A stretch of 64,000 nt of DNA, from positions 13,094,501-13,158,500 of the forward strand of contig JAGTTD010000008.1 of NCBI GenBank assembly GCA_018398585.1. Direction: 5' to 3'. Below the pieces are notes generated by a model. That model was not told the origin of the DNA, made no database searches, and was given only the letters and a program-made list of their open reading frames with translations. Source of the DNA: Simmondsia chinensis. Its lineage: Eukaryota; Streptophyta; Magnoliopsida; Caryophyllales; Simmondsiaceae. Of this stretch, positions 34,722 to 46,160 are shown piece after piece (positions within the stretch are counted from its first letter, which is position 1; every line of letters begins with the position of its first letter). A program made the position numbers and the translations under genes.

Positions 34722-35022
34722 CTCCCTGCGGAGGATGTCGGTTTGCAGATTACATGGTTAGACTTCTTTAGGATAAACCAAAGTGCAAAGAAGTGATGCG
34801 ACCACGCTGCCGTGGAGTATTTCGCGTATTTGTATGCAGGTTTAGGAAATGGTTTACACTTCACTAGCGTGATGCATTAGCCTCCCTGAGGAGCTCTGTT
34901 GTGTCACGTTAGAGACTAAGGTAAGTGGTGAGTTAATCATGTTTAGTACGAGTTACAAGAAAAACAGGTTAATTGAGAATAGTTCTCACCTGAATTAGCT
35001 TCGTACGACCCCGTTGCTGGGG
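34722..35022 (+). repeat. Four GC-rich hairpins in copia A leader
   Basis: CCTCC-CTGC-GGAGG (34722-34735), CCACG-CTGC-CGTGG (34802-34815), CTCC-CTGA-GGAG (34882-34893) and CCCCG-TTGC-TGGGG (35009-35022). Each stands out in otherwise AT-rich sequence and recurs in copy B. The region where gag should begin holds no gag-like frame. Confidence 0.8.
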
Positions 35023-35260
35023 AGTAAGGAGTGGTGTGTTTGGGTCATCATTGTATGCATGATAGTATAGCTTGGTGGATATCTGACTTATTGTGTATGC
35101 TAAATTGAAAGAATATGTATATCACTGCATTATACATGACTCTTGTTAGACAATTACACTTATGTTTGCATTTACAATATTTTATATGGATAGGGCTGGA
35201 GAACTTTGCTTGTTTTTTAAATACATAATGTACTCACTGAACCGAATTACTTTGCCTTAA
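35023..35260 (+). other. Copia A leader, no gene
   Basis: AT-rich. Nothing recognised between the GC-rich hairpins and the gag knuckle remnant. Confidence 0.4.
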
Positions 35261-35480
35261 AAATAAGTTAGACTTAGTTATTATTCACAAGGGACCCACT
35301 AGAAAGAAAGAAAAGGGCAAGGTTGTTATTGTAGCAACCAAGTCCATAAGGAAGTAAGCAAAATAAAAGGGTTTCTTTTGCAAGAAAACTAGGCCACTGG
35401 AAAAGAAACTACACTAAGTACCCAGCTACTCTTCCCACAAAGACTGCTAAGCCATCTGGTGAAGGTATGTTGATATCTCA
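35261..35480 (+). pseudogene. Copia A gag zinc-knuckle remnant
   Basis: Reads GPTRKKEKGKVVIVATKS, then GFFCKKTRPLEKK. This is the basic region and CCHC knuckle of a copia gag with one Cys and one His lost. The capsid part of gag is absent upstream. Confidence 0.6.
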
Positions 35481-35930
35481 CTGATTTGAGTCTTGTGTAG
35501 TTGTGAGTTCACCAGATTCCTAGTGTGTGGACTCAAGTTCAACTGACCAAGTCTGTAATATGTTACAGGCGCTCAGACTAGGCCAAAGGCTACACGATGG
35601 GTGTTGTACCTGATGATCAGGGATGGTACAATAATGGTGATCTTAAGTGTAGGAGATGTTAGCTTAGAATTTTGTGATAGAGTTTTGTTTTAAAGGATTG
35701 ATTATTTAAACCTTCTCTGCATGGGAATTTGATTTCTATGTGTTGTTTTATGAATAATTGTTATTCAATTGATTTTGATAATGGAGATTTTAATATGAGA
35801 AATAAATTGTTTACTTGTAAATGTACATGAATAAATTATTTATTCATGTTATTTACTTTTCAAAGCTATGATAATTGTTTAAATGAACTAACAAAAGTTC
35901 ACTTGTTCAATGTTCTAAAAGAAAACACCT
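35481..35930 (+). other. Copia A between gag remnant and integrase
   Basis: Likely decayed protease region; no DSG loop visible. No other feature seen. Confidence 0.35.
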
Positions 35931-36440
35931 TGAAAGTGATATTGCCTACACATGGCACGAATGTTTAGGTCACGCTAGTTCGAACAGAATCCAAAGACTG
36001 GTGAAAGATGGGCTGATAGAGTTTTTGGACTTAAGGTCATTACTAGTTTACAAATTCTGCATAGAATGAAAGGTGACCAATTCTATCTTTAAGACTAAAG
36101 GCAACAGGGTTGGTGGCTTGCTTGAGTTGGTTCACATAGATGTATGTGGACCAACACATATTCAGGCAAGAGGTGGGTATGAGTACTTATTCACGTTTAG
36201 TGATGATTACTCAAGGCATGGATATGTTTACCTATTTAGACATTAATCAAACTCTTTTGAAAAGTTCAAAGAGTACAAATCTGAAGTTGAAAAGAAATTA
36301 GGTAAACAAGTTAAATCATTTTGATTAGATCGAGGTGATGAATATTTTTCGGGTGAGTTTTTGGATTTTCAAACTGCAAAATGAGATGAAATCTTAGCTT
36401 TCTGCTGCGTTACAAATAAAAGGAACAAGGACGTTTTTTT
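35931..36440 (+). pseudogene. Copia A pre-integrase and truncated integrase
   Basis: IQRLVKDGLIEFLDL (pre-integrase), then LLELVHIDVCGPTHIQARGGYEYLFTFSDDYSRHGYVYLFRH, then LDRGDEYFSGEFLDF. The frame then breaks off, skipping the remaining catalytic region and C-terminal domain, and re-enters near 36465 with YLEKDF, normally found about 150-200 residues later. Copy B is broken at the same place. Confidence 0.8.
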
Positions 36441-36464
36441 TTTTCTACAGTTTTGATTTAAAAG

Positions 36465-37510
36465 GTGTTTTGTAAATATAATACAAAATACTTAGAGAAG
36501 GATTTTGCAAGTAAGCTACAAAACAAAAACAAAATAGTATTAAAGAAAAATGACAATAATTCTGAACAGCTGAACATAACTCAAGTCATAGTGGGAGCAT
36601 TAGATGCGCCTACTAATAGGAACGAGAATGTTCCAGGTACACAAGAGCTTTGGTGTGGTGGGAGGATTGTCAGGACACCTGACAGGTTCATAGCAGGAGC
36701 TTTAGAGGTTGATCGTGGCATTGAATCTGATCCTTTTAGCCATCATTAAGCAGTTAAGTCTTATAGTTTTTGAGTAATTGGGTAATCGAACCATGCGTGT
36801 ACAACCGACATTAAGAGAAAGTAGTGACTTTCTTGGTATTGTATGTCAATGATATACTAGTCATTGAGAATGATGTAGGGGTGTCATTAGCTGTAAAGAC
36901 TTGGTTGTCACGATATCTCAATATGAACGACATAGGAGAAGCCAACTCTACTCTTAGGATTACGCTTCTGCGAGGTCATAAGAGTAGGATGATGGGTCCT
37001 TTCTTTAGCGACTTATATTGACAAGATGTTGTCAAGGTATAGCATGGAGTCCCTATCTCTTTTGAGTAGTGTTCTAGGACACCTCAATAGGAGGAGCAAT
37101 TGAGGACTATTCCATATGCTTTGGCAGTGGGAGCCTCAGGTATGCCATGTTGTGCACGAGACTTGATGTTTGCTAAGCTATGGGATAGTATGCAGGTGTT
37201 AGTCTAATTTGGGTCCAATGGACTAGGTGGCAGTGAAGTGCTTTCTCTAATTCTTGAGAAGAACCGGAGATCCTATGCTGATCTTTCAAGGTGATGAGCT
37301 TGTTCCAGTTGGTTATACTGATTTAACACTTCCAATGGACGTTCGACGTCTAAGTATGTCCTTACCCATGGAGTGGGAGCCATTAGTGAGGGGAATGTCA
37401 AGCAGTATTATATTGCAGACTTCGTAATTGTGCTTGCTAAGGGTTAGGCTCAGTAGATTTTTGATTCAAACTTAAAAGGGGTGAGTATGGACTTGGTCAT
37501 AAATTGGATT
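36465..37510 (+). pseudogene. Copia A linker, RT C-terminal part and RNase H
   Basis: 36465-36749 is the integrase-RT linker (RTPDRF, DRGIESDPFSHH). 36824-37021 starts at the RT active-site strand, LVLYVNDILVIENDVG (YVND in place of YVDD), then LSRYLNMNDIGEANSTL. RNase H matches follow to about 37440 in several frames. The ~200 residues that normally lie before the YVDD box are absent, as in copy B. Confidence 0.8.
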
Positions 37511-37518
37511 TAGGTCAA

Positions 37519-37526
37519 GTGGGAGA
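37519..37526 (+). other. Polypurine tract of copia A
   Basis: GTGGGAGA ending one base before the 3' LTR; typical of plant copia elements. Confidence 0.8.
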
Positions 37527-37527
37527 T

Positions 37528-37711
37528 TGTTAGGAACAGTGTCCTGAAATCCAGATTTATTCTGGATATATTATTTTAATTCATAAATAAAGTTGAAGAT
37601 CCGGTCGTTTCCTAGTTAAATTCATGCATGTGAGCATTTATACTGTATGTGATTTTCTTTTGGGAGACATCCATGAGATTGGTGTAGTCCTTAGACTACA
37701 ATTTACATGTT
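37528..37711 (+). repeat. 3' LTR of copia A, first 184 bp
   Basis: Matches 31675-31858, then is interrupted by element B. The rest of this LTR resumes at 49615. Confidence 0.9.
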
Positions 37712-37716
37712 CTTTC

Positions 37717-39910
37717 TGTTCAGAAAAGCATATCAATTTTGTTGAAAAATAAACTCTGATGCCGACTATTGGGTTCACTGTTCTCAACTATGGTCACAAC
37801 AATAGGCACCTATTAGAGCACTTAGAATAGGAGACTCTTCTCTCTATCTAAGCCCCCGATCAGAGAGTCACGTTTCGTGACGCCTCACGTGCGAGAGTTC
37901 CCGGGAATAGGTTTATCTCTATAAACCCTCTGCCCTAATACCGGTTGTTGGGATGAATTTCAAAAATTCTCCCCAAAGATTACGCGGCGGAACAAGTTTA
38001 GAATTCATAACTCTAAACCTAGGGTTGATTTAAAATTCCTAATTTTAAACCTACTGAATTAAATTCATAATTTAAATCATCAGATCTAAATACTTAATTT
38101 AGATCTACATGCCTTTTACTCTAATACATTCATAATAACACATAACCTTAAACAGGTATAATAACGAATGCTGTAAATAAATAGAAAAACGAAACTAAAA
38201 GAAGAAAGAAAGAAAAGCATACCTGCAATTGCTCCAATAAAAGAAAAACCAGAAAGAGAATAATATTCTTCAAAATCGAGACCTTGAGGCCTTCTACGTA
38301 ATGACTGCTGGGAGGGTGGGCTCCGAAAATATTAAATTGGATCTCCGAAATAATTTCAGAAACCCTAAAGAAATATTTTGACTCAAATGCCAAACCTCGG
38401 AATAAGCCCCTCTATTTATAGAAATATTCCGGAGCGAAAAAGTGAAAAATTCGATGTGGGACGCATAAAACAAATTGCAGTTTTAAGTGCAAAACGCAGC
38501 GTTTTAGTTCAAAGCATAGTTAAAACGCGTCGTTTAATTAATAGTCCAACCGGCTATTATTTTAAATTATAGTGACACGTGTCTGGCTGTGATTGGTCCA
38601 TCGCAGCTAATGCGGATCGCCACAGTTGGCACCCCAGCACGCGACACCGATATACGCGTATCGTCACTGTGCAGGCTATAAAAACGCGATTTTTTTTTCC
38701 TTTGTTTCACACATGTAAAAATTCATCTACGAACTTTAATTTTTTTAAAATTATTTTATTTAATAATTTTTAATATTTATTCATCTCATGATTAATGTTT
38801 GGCAAAATTAATTTACCCATCGTATGGATAAATAATTCATCTCATGAATTCTTTTAATATTTTTCCAATAGCAATAAAATATAGAGGCTTGAGTAGGAAC
38901 CCCGGGTACAATTTAAATCTAGCTCCAAATGGGTTAAATTAAATCATCTCATGATATTAATTTAATTGCCATTTAATGAGACTTAATTCCACTAAATAAA
39001 TCACACTGCACTCCAGACTTAAATTATTTATTGGATATCTCCCTAATATACTGTAATGATGATAATAACCCCTCCACTAGATGTCCATGACAAAGGATAA
39101 ATACAACTACTACCATTATCCTTCTCACAGCTTCTCCATTAGTTACCGACTCGCCCTTCACTGAATAATTCATTTATGCTTGAACATATTCATACTATAA
39201 ATTCCAAATGTCAAACACTTGGAATACTTTGGCCAAAGTTTCCGAAACATTCAAACATTTGCGAATCAAGTAAGGGGACATCTGTATCTCATACAAGACT
39301 GTAGATTCCCTATTGAATACCTGATCCTTGTCACACTTCACGCCGCTACCCAGTGTACGTGAGATTTAAGTCATTCGTTTTAGACCTTACTTATAGTACA
39401 CCAAAGTAACTAACGCTCCATGCACAAGTCCAGAATAACCTCATGATTTAGAGTCATCGTTCAAACAGTATAATGCGAATCACTCATCTCCGATAGTAGT
39501 CTAGAAATAAGTAACCCACATGGTCCAACTCAGTGCGTCAAACATACTAACCTAACACTTTTGGATCTCAATCTACATGACCAATACAAGCCATCTAAAG
39601 TGCCACGTTGTAGTCTTAACATACAAGTGGTCCAAACTTGTCTTCGACTACGAGTCTTTCAAACAACAATCCATATCATTTGTTCCAAGTCTATCTGTAG
39701 CTTAATCTCATAAATCACTTAGAACAAATATGTAAATTGTAGTCTGAGGACTACACCCATCTCATGGATGCCTCCCGAAAGAAAATCGAATGCAGTATAA
39801 ATGCTCAAATACACAAATTTAACCAGGAAATGACTGAAACTTCAATTTTATTTATTAATTAAAATAATACATCGAGAATGAATGTAGATTTCAAGACACT
39901 ATTTCTAACA
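37717..39910 (-). repeat. 3' LTR of copia B
   Basis: 2,194 bp. Minus-strand TATA at about 38411-38420. The palindromic motif AAAACGCAGCGTTTT lies near 38492-38506. The hairpin clusters of A are recognisable at about 38000-38105 and 38760-38960. Confidence 0.92.
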
Positions 39911-40453
39911 ATCTCCAACTTGTCCTAAATCCAATTTATGACAAAGTCCATACTCACCCCTTTTAAGTTTGAACCAGAAATCTACTAAGCCTAACCCTTA
40001 GTGAGCACAATTACTCTGTTGTGAAGTCAGCAATACAATACTGCTTGACATTCCCCACTAATGGCTCCCACTCCAAGGGTAAAGACATATTTAGACGTCG
40101 AACGTCTATCATATTAATTTGACTGGAAGTTTTAAATCAGTTTAACCAACTGAAACCAGCTCATCACCTTGAAAGATCAGCATAGGATCCCTAGTTCTTC
40201 TCAAGAACTAGAGAAAACATTTCACTGCCACCCAGTCCATTGGACCGAAATTAGACTAACGCCTGCATACTATCCCATAGCATGGCAGACATCAAGACTC
40301 GTGCACAACATGGCATACCTGAGGCTCCCACTGCCAAAACTTATGGAATATTCCTCAATTGCTCCTCCTATTGAGGTGTTCTAGAACACTACTCAAAAGA
40401 GATAGGAACTCCATGCTTTACCTTGACAACATCTTGTCAATATAAGTGGCTAG
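39911..40453 (-). pseudogene. Copia B RNase H region
   Basis: Antiparallel to 37010-37527 of element A and full of stops. The PPT (minus-strand purine run in AAGTTGGAGAT) abuts the LTR at 39911. Confidence 0.7.
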
Positions 40454-40458
40454 GGAAT

Positions 40459-40974
40459 TGTTACGCTCGGGCTTGAACCTCGAACGTAAACTAATATAAT
40501 TTTGGATAGATTGAGAGTTTGAGATGAGAAAGAAGGGAAATTAAGAGGAGAAAGTACAGTTTAGAGTTCAGATGAGAGAAAGAAGGGAAGGGGATGAGAA
40601 AATAGAGTTTTATCTCAATTTGAGATTGATATTTCAGATTTGTCATTGAATAATTCTAAACATTACAACCCTCACTTATTTATAGCAATAAAAAACATGA
40701 ACTACTGACCAACTTAGCTAGGAAGCATCTAGAACCATCTAGAATACACCTAACTAACATTTAGATGGATTATTATTGTATTTTGGCGCCAAAAAGAAAA
40801 TAACAGCAGTAACAACCAAGCAGAACACGCAGCAACAGCAAGTAGGGTAGCAACAGCAGCAGCACGGAGAACAGCGGCAGCAAACTAACGGTATTTAACT
40901 GAATTTTAATACCAACCCCCATCCCCTCCAATTTCAACAATTAAATTCAAGTCTCGAATTTTCGGATTGTAACA
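40459..40974 (-). repeat. 3' LTR of element C
   Basis: 516 bp; minus-strand TATA near 40674-40682 (TATAAATAAG). The PPT AAGGGGAAGGGAA (minus) follows at 40975-40987. Confidence 0.93.
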
Positions 40975-41033
40975 TTCCCTTCCCCTTGAAAACATTCGTG
41001 TCCTCAAGAATGAAAGAGAACGAGACTTGGAAA

Positions 41034-42848
41034 TCACTTATTGTTATGGACATTGGAGTTCCCCTTTCCACGTTGGATTGCTTTGGACTTGGACATGCTC
41101 TTGAACATGTTTCTTGCTACCTTGCTACGAACCGTAATGTCCACCTCTTCTTCGCTGCAGGTGCCCTGATCTGAACCCTCAACATCAGTAGCACATTCAT
41201 CGTTTTCACTTTGTTCTTCAACATCAACTCCCCTGGCCATCATGAGAAGCTTAGGATTGCACCTATGGCCGGGTACATAAGGTTGATGACATTTAAAACA
41301 GCGGTTCCGAGGCTCCTTCTCAATGTTTAACGGATCTGTATGCCCATCAAATCTTTTGTGGCCTACCCCTTTGTGATGATGTTGGAAGCTCTCTTCCCGA
41401 TGCTTGGGCCGATCGAGAAATGTCACAATTGTAATCATACTGGCTCGGAGATTTTCAAATTTCGTCATATAGTCCTTCACGGTCTTGACTTGCGTTAATT
41501 TGTTGAAGCTTTCCACGACATCACCCACTTCTTCCTCACCATAGCGCTCGCATATCTCTGACACGAACTTGTCCCGAGTAAGAACGGGATTGCTCCTTAA
41601 CAGGCTGTAAAACCACACTTCGTGATCCCCTTGGAGATAAACCGCGGCCAATTCCACCTTCTGATCATCGGAAATGGAATAAAAATGGAAATAACGCTCG
41701 CATCTTCGCATCCACGAGTGAGGTTGCTTCCCATCAAAATTTTCAAGTTGAACTCATGGTTGTCGAAAGCCATTGCCTCTATTGCCATAAGAGACTTCGT
41801 TGCTTCAGTTAATAACAAATTCAGATGCATTTATCCCCGAATTATACTGCGGAACAGTGTCAGGTTGATGATTATTGAGTCCGGCATTCAAGCAAACAAG
41901 TCGTGTGCGAGATGGATCATGAAATGGATCAAAGTGTCCTACATCCTCATGTCGTGACCTGCTCGGTGCTGCAGAACTAGGAAAATGGGCTGTTAAATCT
42001 GGCAAATGCTCCTTCTGATCAAATTGTATGCTCACCGATCGAGTATGCTCTTGATTCCACTGATGTTCACGCAGTCTGGCAGTACACTCAGCCTCTGGAA
42101 CCTGGTGCTGAGGTCTGTCCTCTTCAACTTGCAGCTATACATGAGGTCTTGTGTTTACATTAACCTCTTGAGGATCGACTTGTGGATGAGCGAGGTGAAT
42201 TTCAGCGCTTGGATCTTGCGATTGCAGCGGCTCGGGTGATCTAATTACATGACTTGTAGGCAACAAGGGAGCAGATTTAGAAGTCACATTTTGTTTGTCA
42301 ATTTGGTTGTGCAACTCCTTAATCTTCTCTTCCAAACTCAATGTTTGTTGGTTCATTTGGTTTGAGATTCTTTCCTCCAACACTTGCACTTGCTGCTTCA
42401 CTTGTTCATTGATTTTTTCATCCATATTTTGCAATTTTTGAGGCCCAAAGTTTTCATTGAACATCTGTGTTTGTTCGGCCACTGATTTCTCCACTTGCTT
42501 ATTCACCTCCTCTTGCAAGTGTGCCATCTTTTCTTCAATGTGTTGTAACCGTGCATCTTTATCCATCGTCATCTTCAAAATTTGCTGAATATTATAATTC
42601 TGCCACTTAATCTCGAGGCTTTGCTGCTCAAACTTCATATCCTGCTAATCAAAACTTTCATTTTGCTGATCAAGCTTGGCATTCAACTGGTCGAACTTGC
42701 CATTCAGCTCCCGGTGGTGATCAATTGATGCGTTTGCACCAGAATTTGTCGCAGCATCAAGGATCATATCTCTTGCGGCTACTTCTGCGTAAGATGGACT
42801 TGCTACGGCCTTGTTGGCTCCTGATCTTGTAGTCACACCTCCAGCCAT
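41034..42848 (-). pseudogene. Element C gag
   Basis: One frame of 605 codons from MAGGVTTRSGANKA at 42848 to a stop at 41034, broken by four in-frame stops: two TAG (near 42642 and 42133) and two TGA (near 41804 and 41755). The N-terminus has the HHRELNGKFDQLNAKLDQQN segment shared with E1, then a long coiled, Gln/Glu-rich stretch. The capsid core holds MRRCERYFHFYSI, LQGDHEVWFYSLL and KDYMTKFENLRASM. About 60 residues after this are deleted relative to E1. The zinc knuckle is CFKCHQPYVPGHRC. Homology to E1 ends just before the protease. Gag would package the RNA; with these stops it cannot now. Confidence 0.9.
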
Positions 42849-43263
42849 GTGTCAAATGTTTATGAATTTTGCAAGTTCTGATTTGATCTGAATGATCTTG
42901 AACCGATCTTTTTGAGCTGCACCAGATCGGCTTGTCAATTTGAACAATGCTGATTACTTTGATCTGTTGAACCGGAATTACTCAAAATCTGAATGATCAA
43001 TCAGCTTCTGAATTTCTAGATCAATTCCTGATTGTTTAAACTGAAATGCACTTGATCGAACTGCTGAAACAAAATCACAATCTTCACTACAATTTCCTTA
43101 TATGATTTTCCCAATCAATATCAGTAAACTTGAGTTGTTTTTTTTTTTTTTTTTTTGTGATCTGCTTTCTAACTGAATTCTGCACCAGCACTTCAAAATT
43201 CAGCATTGAATTAATTTTCTGAAATTTTTTTTTTAATTTATTTACGCACTCGATTGGAACGAG

Positions 43264-43275
43264 GCTCTGATACCA
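43264..43275 (-). other. Primer binding site of element C
   Basis: TGGTATCAGAGC on the minus strand, exact initiator-Met match, two bases from the 5' LTR. Confidence 0.92.
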
Positions 43276-43277
43276 AT

Positions 43278-43793
43278 TGTTACGCTCGGGCTTGAACCTC
43301 GAACGTAAACTAATATAATATTGGATAGATTGAGAGTTTGAGATGAGACAGAAGGGAAATTAAAATGAGAAAGTAGAGTTTAGAGTTTAGATGAGAGAAA
43401 GAAGGGAAGGGGATGATAAAATAGATTTTTATCTCAATTTGAGATTGATATTTCAGATTTGTCATTGAATAATTCTGAACATTACAACCGTCACTTATTT
43501 ATAGCAATCAAAAATATGAACTACTAACCAACTTAGCTAGGAAGCATCTATTACCATCTAGAATACACCTAACTAACATTTAGATGGATCATTATTGTAT
43601 TTTGGAGCCAAAAAGGAAATAACAGCAGTAACAACCAAGCAGAACACGCAGCAGTAGCAAGTAGGATAGCAACAGCAGCAGCACGGATAACAGCAGTAGC
43701 AAACTAACGAAATTTAACTGAATTTTAACACCAACCCCCATCCCCACCAATTTCAACAATTAAATTCAAGTCTCGGATTTTCGGATTGTAACA
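43278..43793 (-). repeat. 5' LTR of element C
   Basis: 516 bp, same length as the 3' LTR, differing by roughly 5 percent by eye. The PBS-proximal end has a hairpin (CGCTCGGGCTT with AACCTCGAACG). Confidence 0.93.
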
Positions 43794-43798
43794 GGAAA

Positions 43799-45500
43799 GA
43801 CCCAACATCCTACTCTTACGACCTCGCAGAAGCTTAAACCTATGAGTAGAGCTAGCTACTCCTATATCTTTCATATTGAGCTATCATGACAACCAAGTCT
43901 TTACAGCTAATGACACCCCTGCATCATTCCTAATGAGTAGTATATTGTTGACATACAATACCAAGAAAGTCACTGCTTTCTCTTAAGGTCGGTTGCACAC
44001 GCATGGTTCTTTTAACCAATTGCTCATTGCTATAAGACATAATTGCTTCATTGTGGCTAAAAAGGTCAGATTCAATGCCACGGTCAACCACTAAGGCTCC
44101 TGCTATGAACCTGTCAGGTGTCCTGACAATCCTCCCACTACACCTAAGCTTTCATGTACCTCAAACATTCTTGTTCCTATTAGTAAGGGCATCTAATGCT
44201 CCCACTATGACTTAAATTGTGTCTAGCTGTCAGAATTATTTTTATTTTCCTTTAAAACTATTTTATTTTCATTTTGTAGCTTACTTGCAAAATCCTTCTC
44301 TAAGTATTTGGCATTGTATTTACAAAAGACCTTTTAAATCAAAAACTATATAAAAAACCGTCCTTGTTCTTTTTATTTGTAACACCATTTTGCTGTGGTA
44401 TAACTGGAGCAGAAAGCTGAGATCTCATCTCATTTTGTAGTTTACAAATCCAAAAACTTACCCAAAAAATATTCACCACTTCGATCTGATTAAAGTGACT
44501 TAATTTGTTTACCTAATTATTTTTCAACTTCAGCTTTGTACTCTTTGAACTTTTCAAAAGAGTCCGATTAATGTCTAACTAGGTAAAGATATCCATGCAT
44601 TGAGTAATCATCACTAAACATGAATAAGTACTCATACCCACCTCCTTCCTGAATATGTGTTGGTCCACATACATCTATGTGAACCAACTCAAGCAAGCCA
44701 CCAACCCTGTTGCCTTTACTCTTAAAGACAGAATTGGTCACCTCTCATTCTATGTAGAATTCGCAAACTGGTAATGACCTCAAGTCCAAAAACTCTATCA
44801 GTCCATCTTTCACCAGTCTTTGGATTCTGTTCGAATTAGTGTGACTACGTTGGTGCCATGTGTAGGCAATTTCACATTCAGGGTGTTTTCTTTTAGAAGA
44901 CTGAACAAGTGAACTTACGTTAAATTCATTTAAACAATTACCATAGTTTTGATAAGGAAATAGCATGAATAAACAATTTATTCATGTACATATGCAAATA
45001 AATAATTTATTTTTCATATTAAAATTTTTATTATCAAATTCCTGCACAAAGTAGCTACATATAAACAATCTTTTAAAAACAAAACTATATCACTAAAGAC
45101 TAAGCTAACATCTCCTACACTTAAGACTACTATTACTGTACTGTCCCTGACCATCAGGTACAACTCCTATCATGTAGCCTTTAACCTAGCCTGAGCTCTT
45201 GTAACATATTTCAGATATGGTTAGTTGAACCTGAGTTCACCCACTAGGAATCTGGTGAACTCACAACTACACAAGACTCAAATTAGTGAGATATCAACAT
45301 ACCTTCACCAGATGGCTTAGCAGTCTTTGTGGGAAGAGTAGCTATGTACTTAGTGTAGTTTCTTTTCCAGTGGCCTAGTTTTCTTGTAAAAGAAACACTT
45401 TTCTTTTGTTGACTTCCTTATGGACTTGATTGCTACAATAACAACCTTGCCCTTTCCTTTCTTTTTAGTAGGTCCCTTGTGAGTAATAATCAAGTCTAAC
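43799..45500 (-). pseudogene. Copia B RT fragment, linker, integrase and gag knuckle
   Basis: Minus-strand counterpart of 35261-37010 in A. The gag knuckle remnant lies near 45390-45460; pre-integrase (HQRSHTNSNRIQRLVKDGLIEFLDL) at 44745-44966; integrase to about 44400, stopping at SQLSAPVIPQQNGV. The frame then jumps to the post-integrase linker (44330-44050) and the RT strand before 43800. The same integrase and RT segments are missing as in A. Confidence 0.8.
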
Positions 45501-45740
45501 TTGTTTTTCAAGGCAAAGTAATTTGGTTCAGTGAGTACATTATGTATTTAAAAAAAGCAAAGTTTCGGCAGCCCTATCCATATAAAATATTGTAAATGCA
45601 AACATATGTGTAATCGCCTTATATGAGTCACGTATAATGTAGTGATATATATATTCTTTCAATTTAACATACACAATAAGTCAGATATCTACCAAACTGT
45701 ACTGTCATGCATACAATGATGACCCAAACACACCACTCCT

Positions 45741-46080
45741 TACTCCCCGGTAGCGGGGTCGCATGAAGCTAGTTTAGGTGAGAACTATTCTCAATTAACC
45801 TGTTTTTCCTGTAACTCTAACTAAACATGATTAACTCACCACTTTACCTTAGTCTCTAACATGACACAACAGAGCTCCTCGGGGAGGCTAATGCATCACG
45901 CTAGTCAAGTGTAAACCATTACCTAATCCTCCGTACAAATACACGAAATACTCCACGGCAGCATGGTCGCATCGCTTCTTTGCACTTTTGTTTATCCCAA
46001 AGAAGTCTAACCCTGTAATCTGCAAATCAACATTCTCACCGGGGAGGTCTATCGATCTACTATACTGCTAGACCGACCGT
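45741..46080 (-). repeat. GC-rich hairpins in copia B leader
   Basis: On the minus strand: CCCCG-CTAC-CGGGG (45745-45758), GCCTCC-CCGA-GGAGC near 45875-45890, CCATG-CTGC-CGTGG (45953-45966), and a decayed fourth near 46040. Compared with A, loops and one base of some stems have changed while pairing (including G-U) is kept. Confidence 0.78.
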
Positions 46081-46160
46081 GAGGTTACAACAATTGAAAA
46101 CTCGCTCCCACTTGATTTTTAAAACTATTGGTTTTTTAATTAACTTGCATTTACAACCTC

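Larger units (their letters stand above)
40454..43798 (-). mobile_element. Gag-only non-autonomous gypsy element C (TR-GAG type)
   Basis: 40459-43793 (3,335 bp), minus strand, flanked by GGAAT (40454-40458) and GGAAA (43794-43798), a TSD with one change. It has two 516-bp LTRs, an exact initiator-Met PBS, a PPT and a single gag frame. Gag ends shortly after its zinc knuckle and the PPT follows at once; protease, RT, RNase H and integrase are absent. This is the described layout of gag-only terminal-repeat elements. The gag N-terminus closely resembles E1, so an E1-like relative could supply the missing enzymes. Confidence 0.93.
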
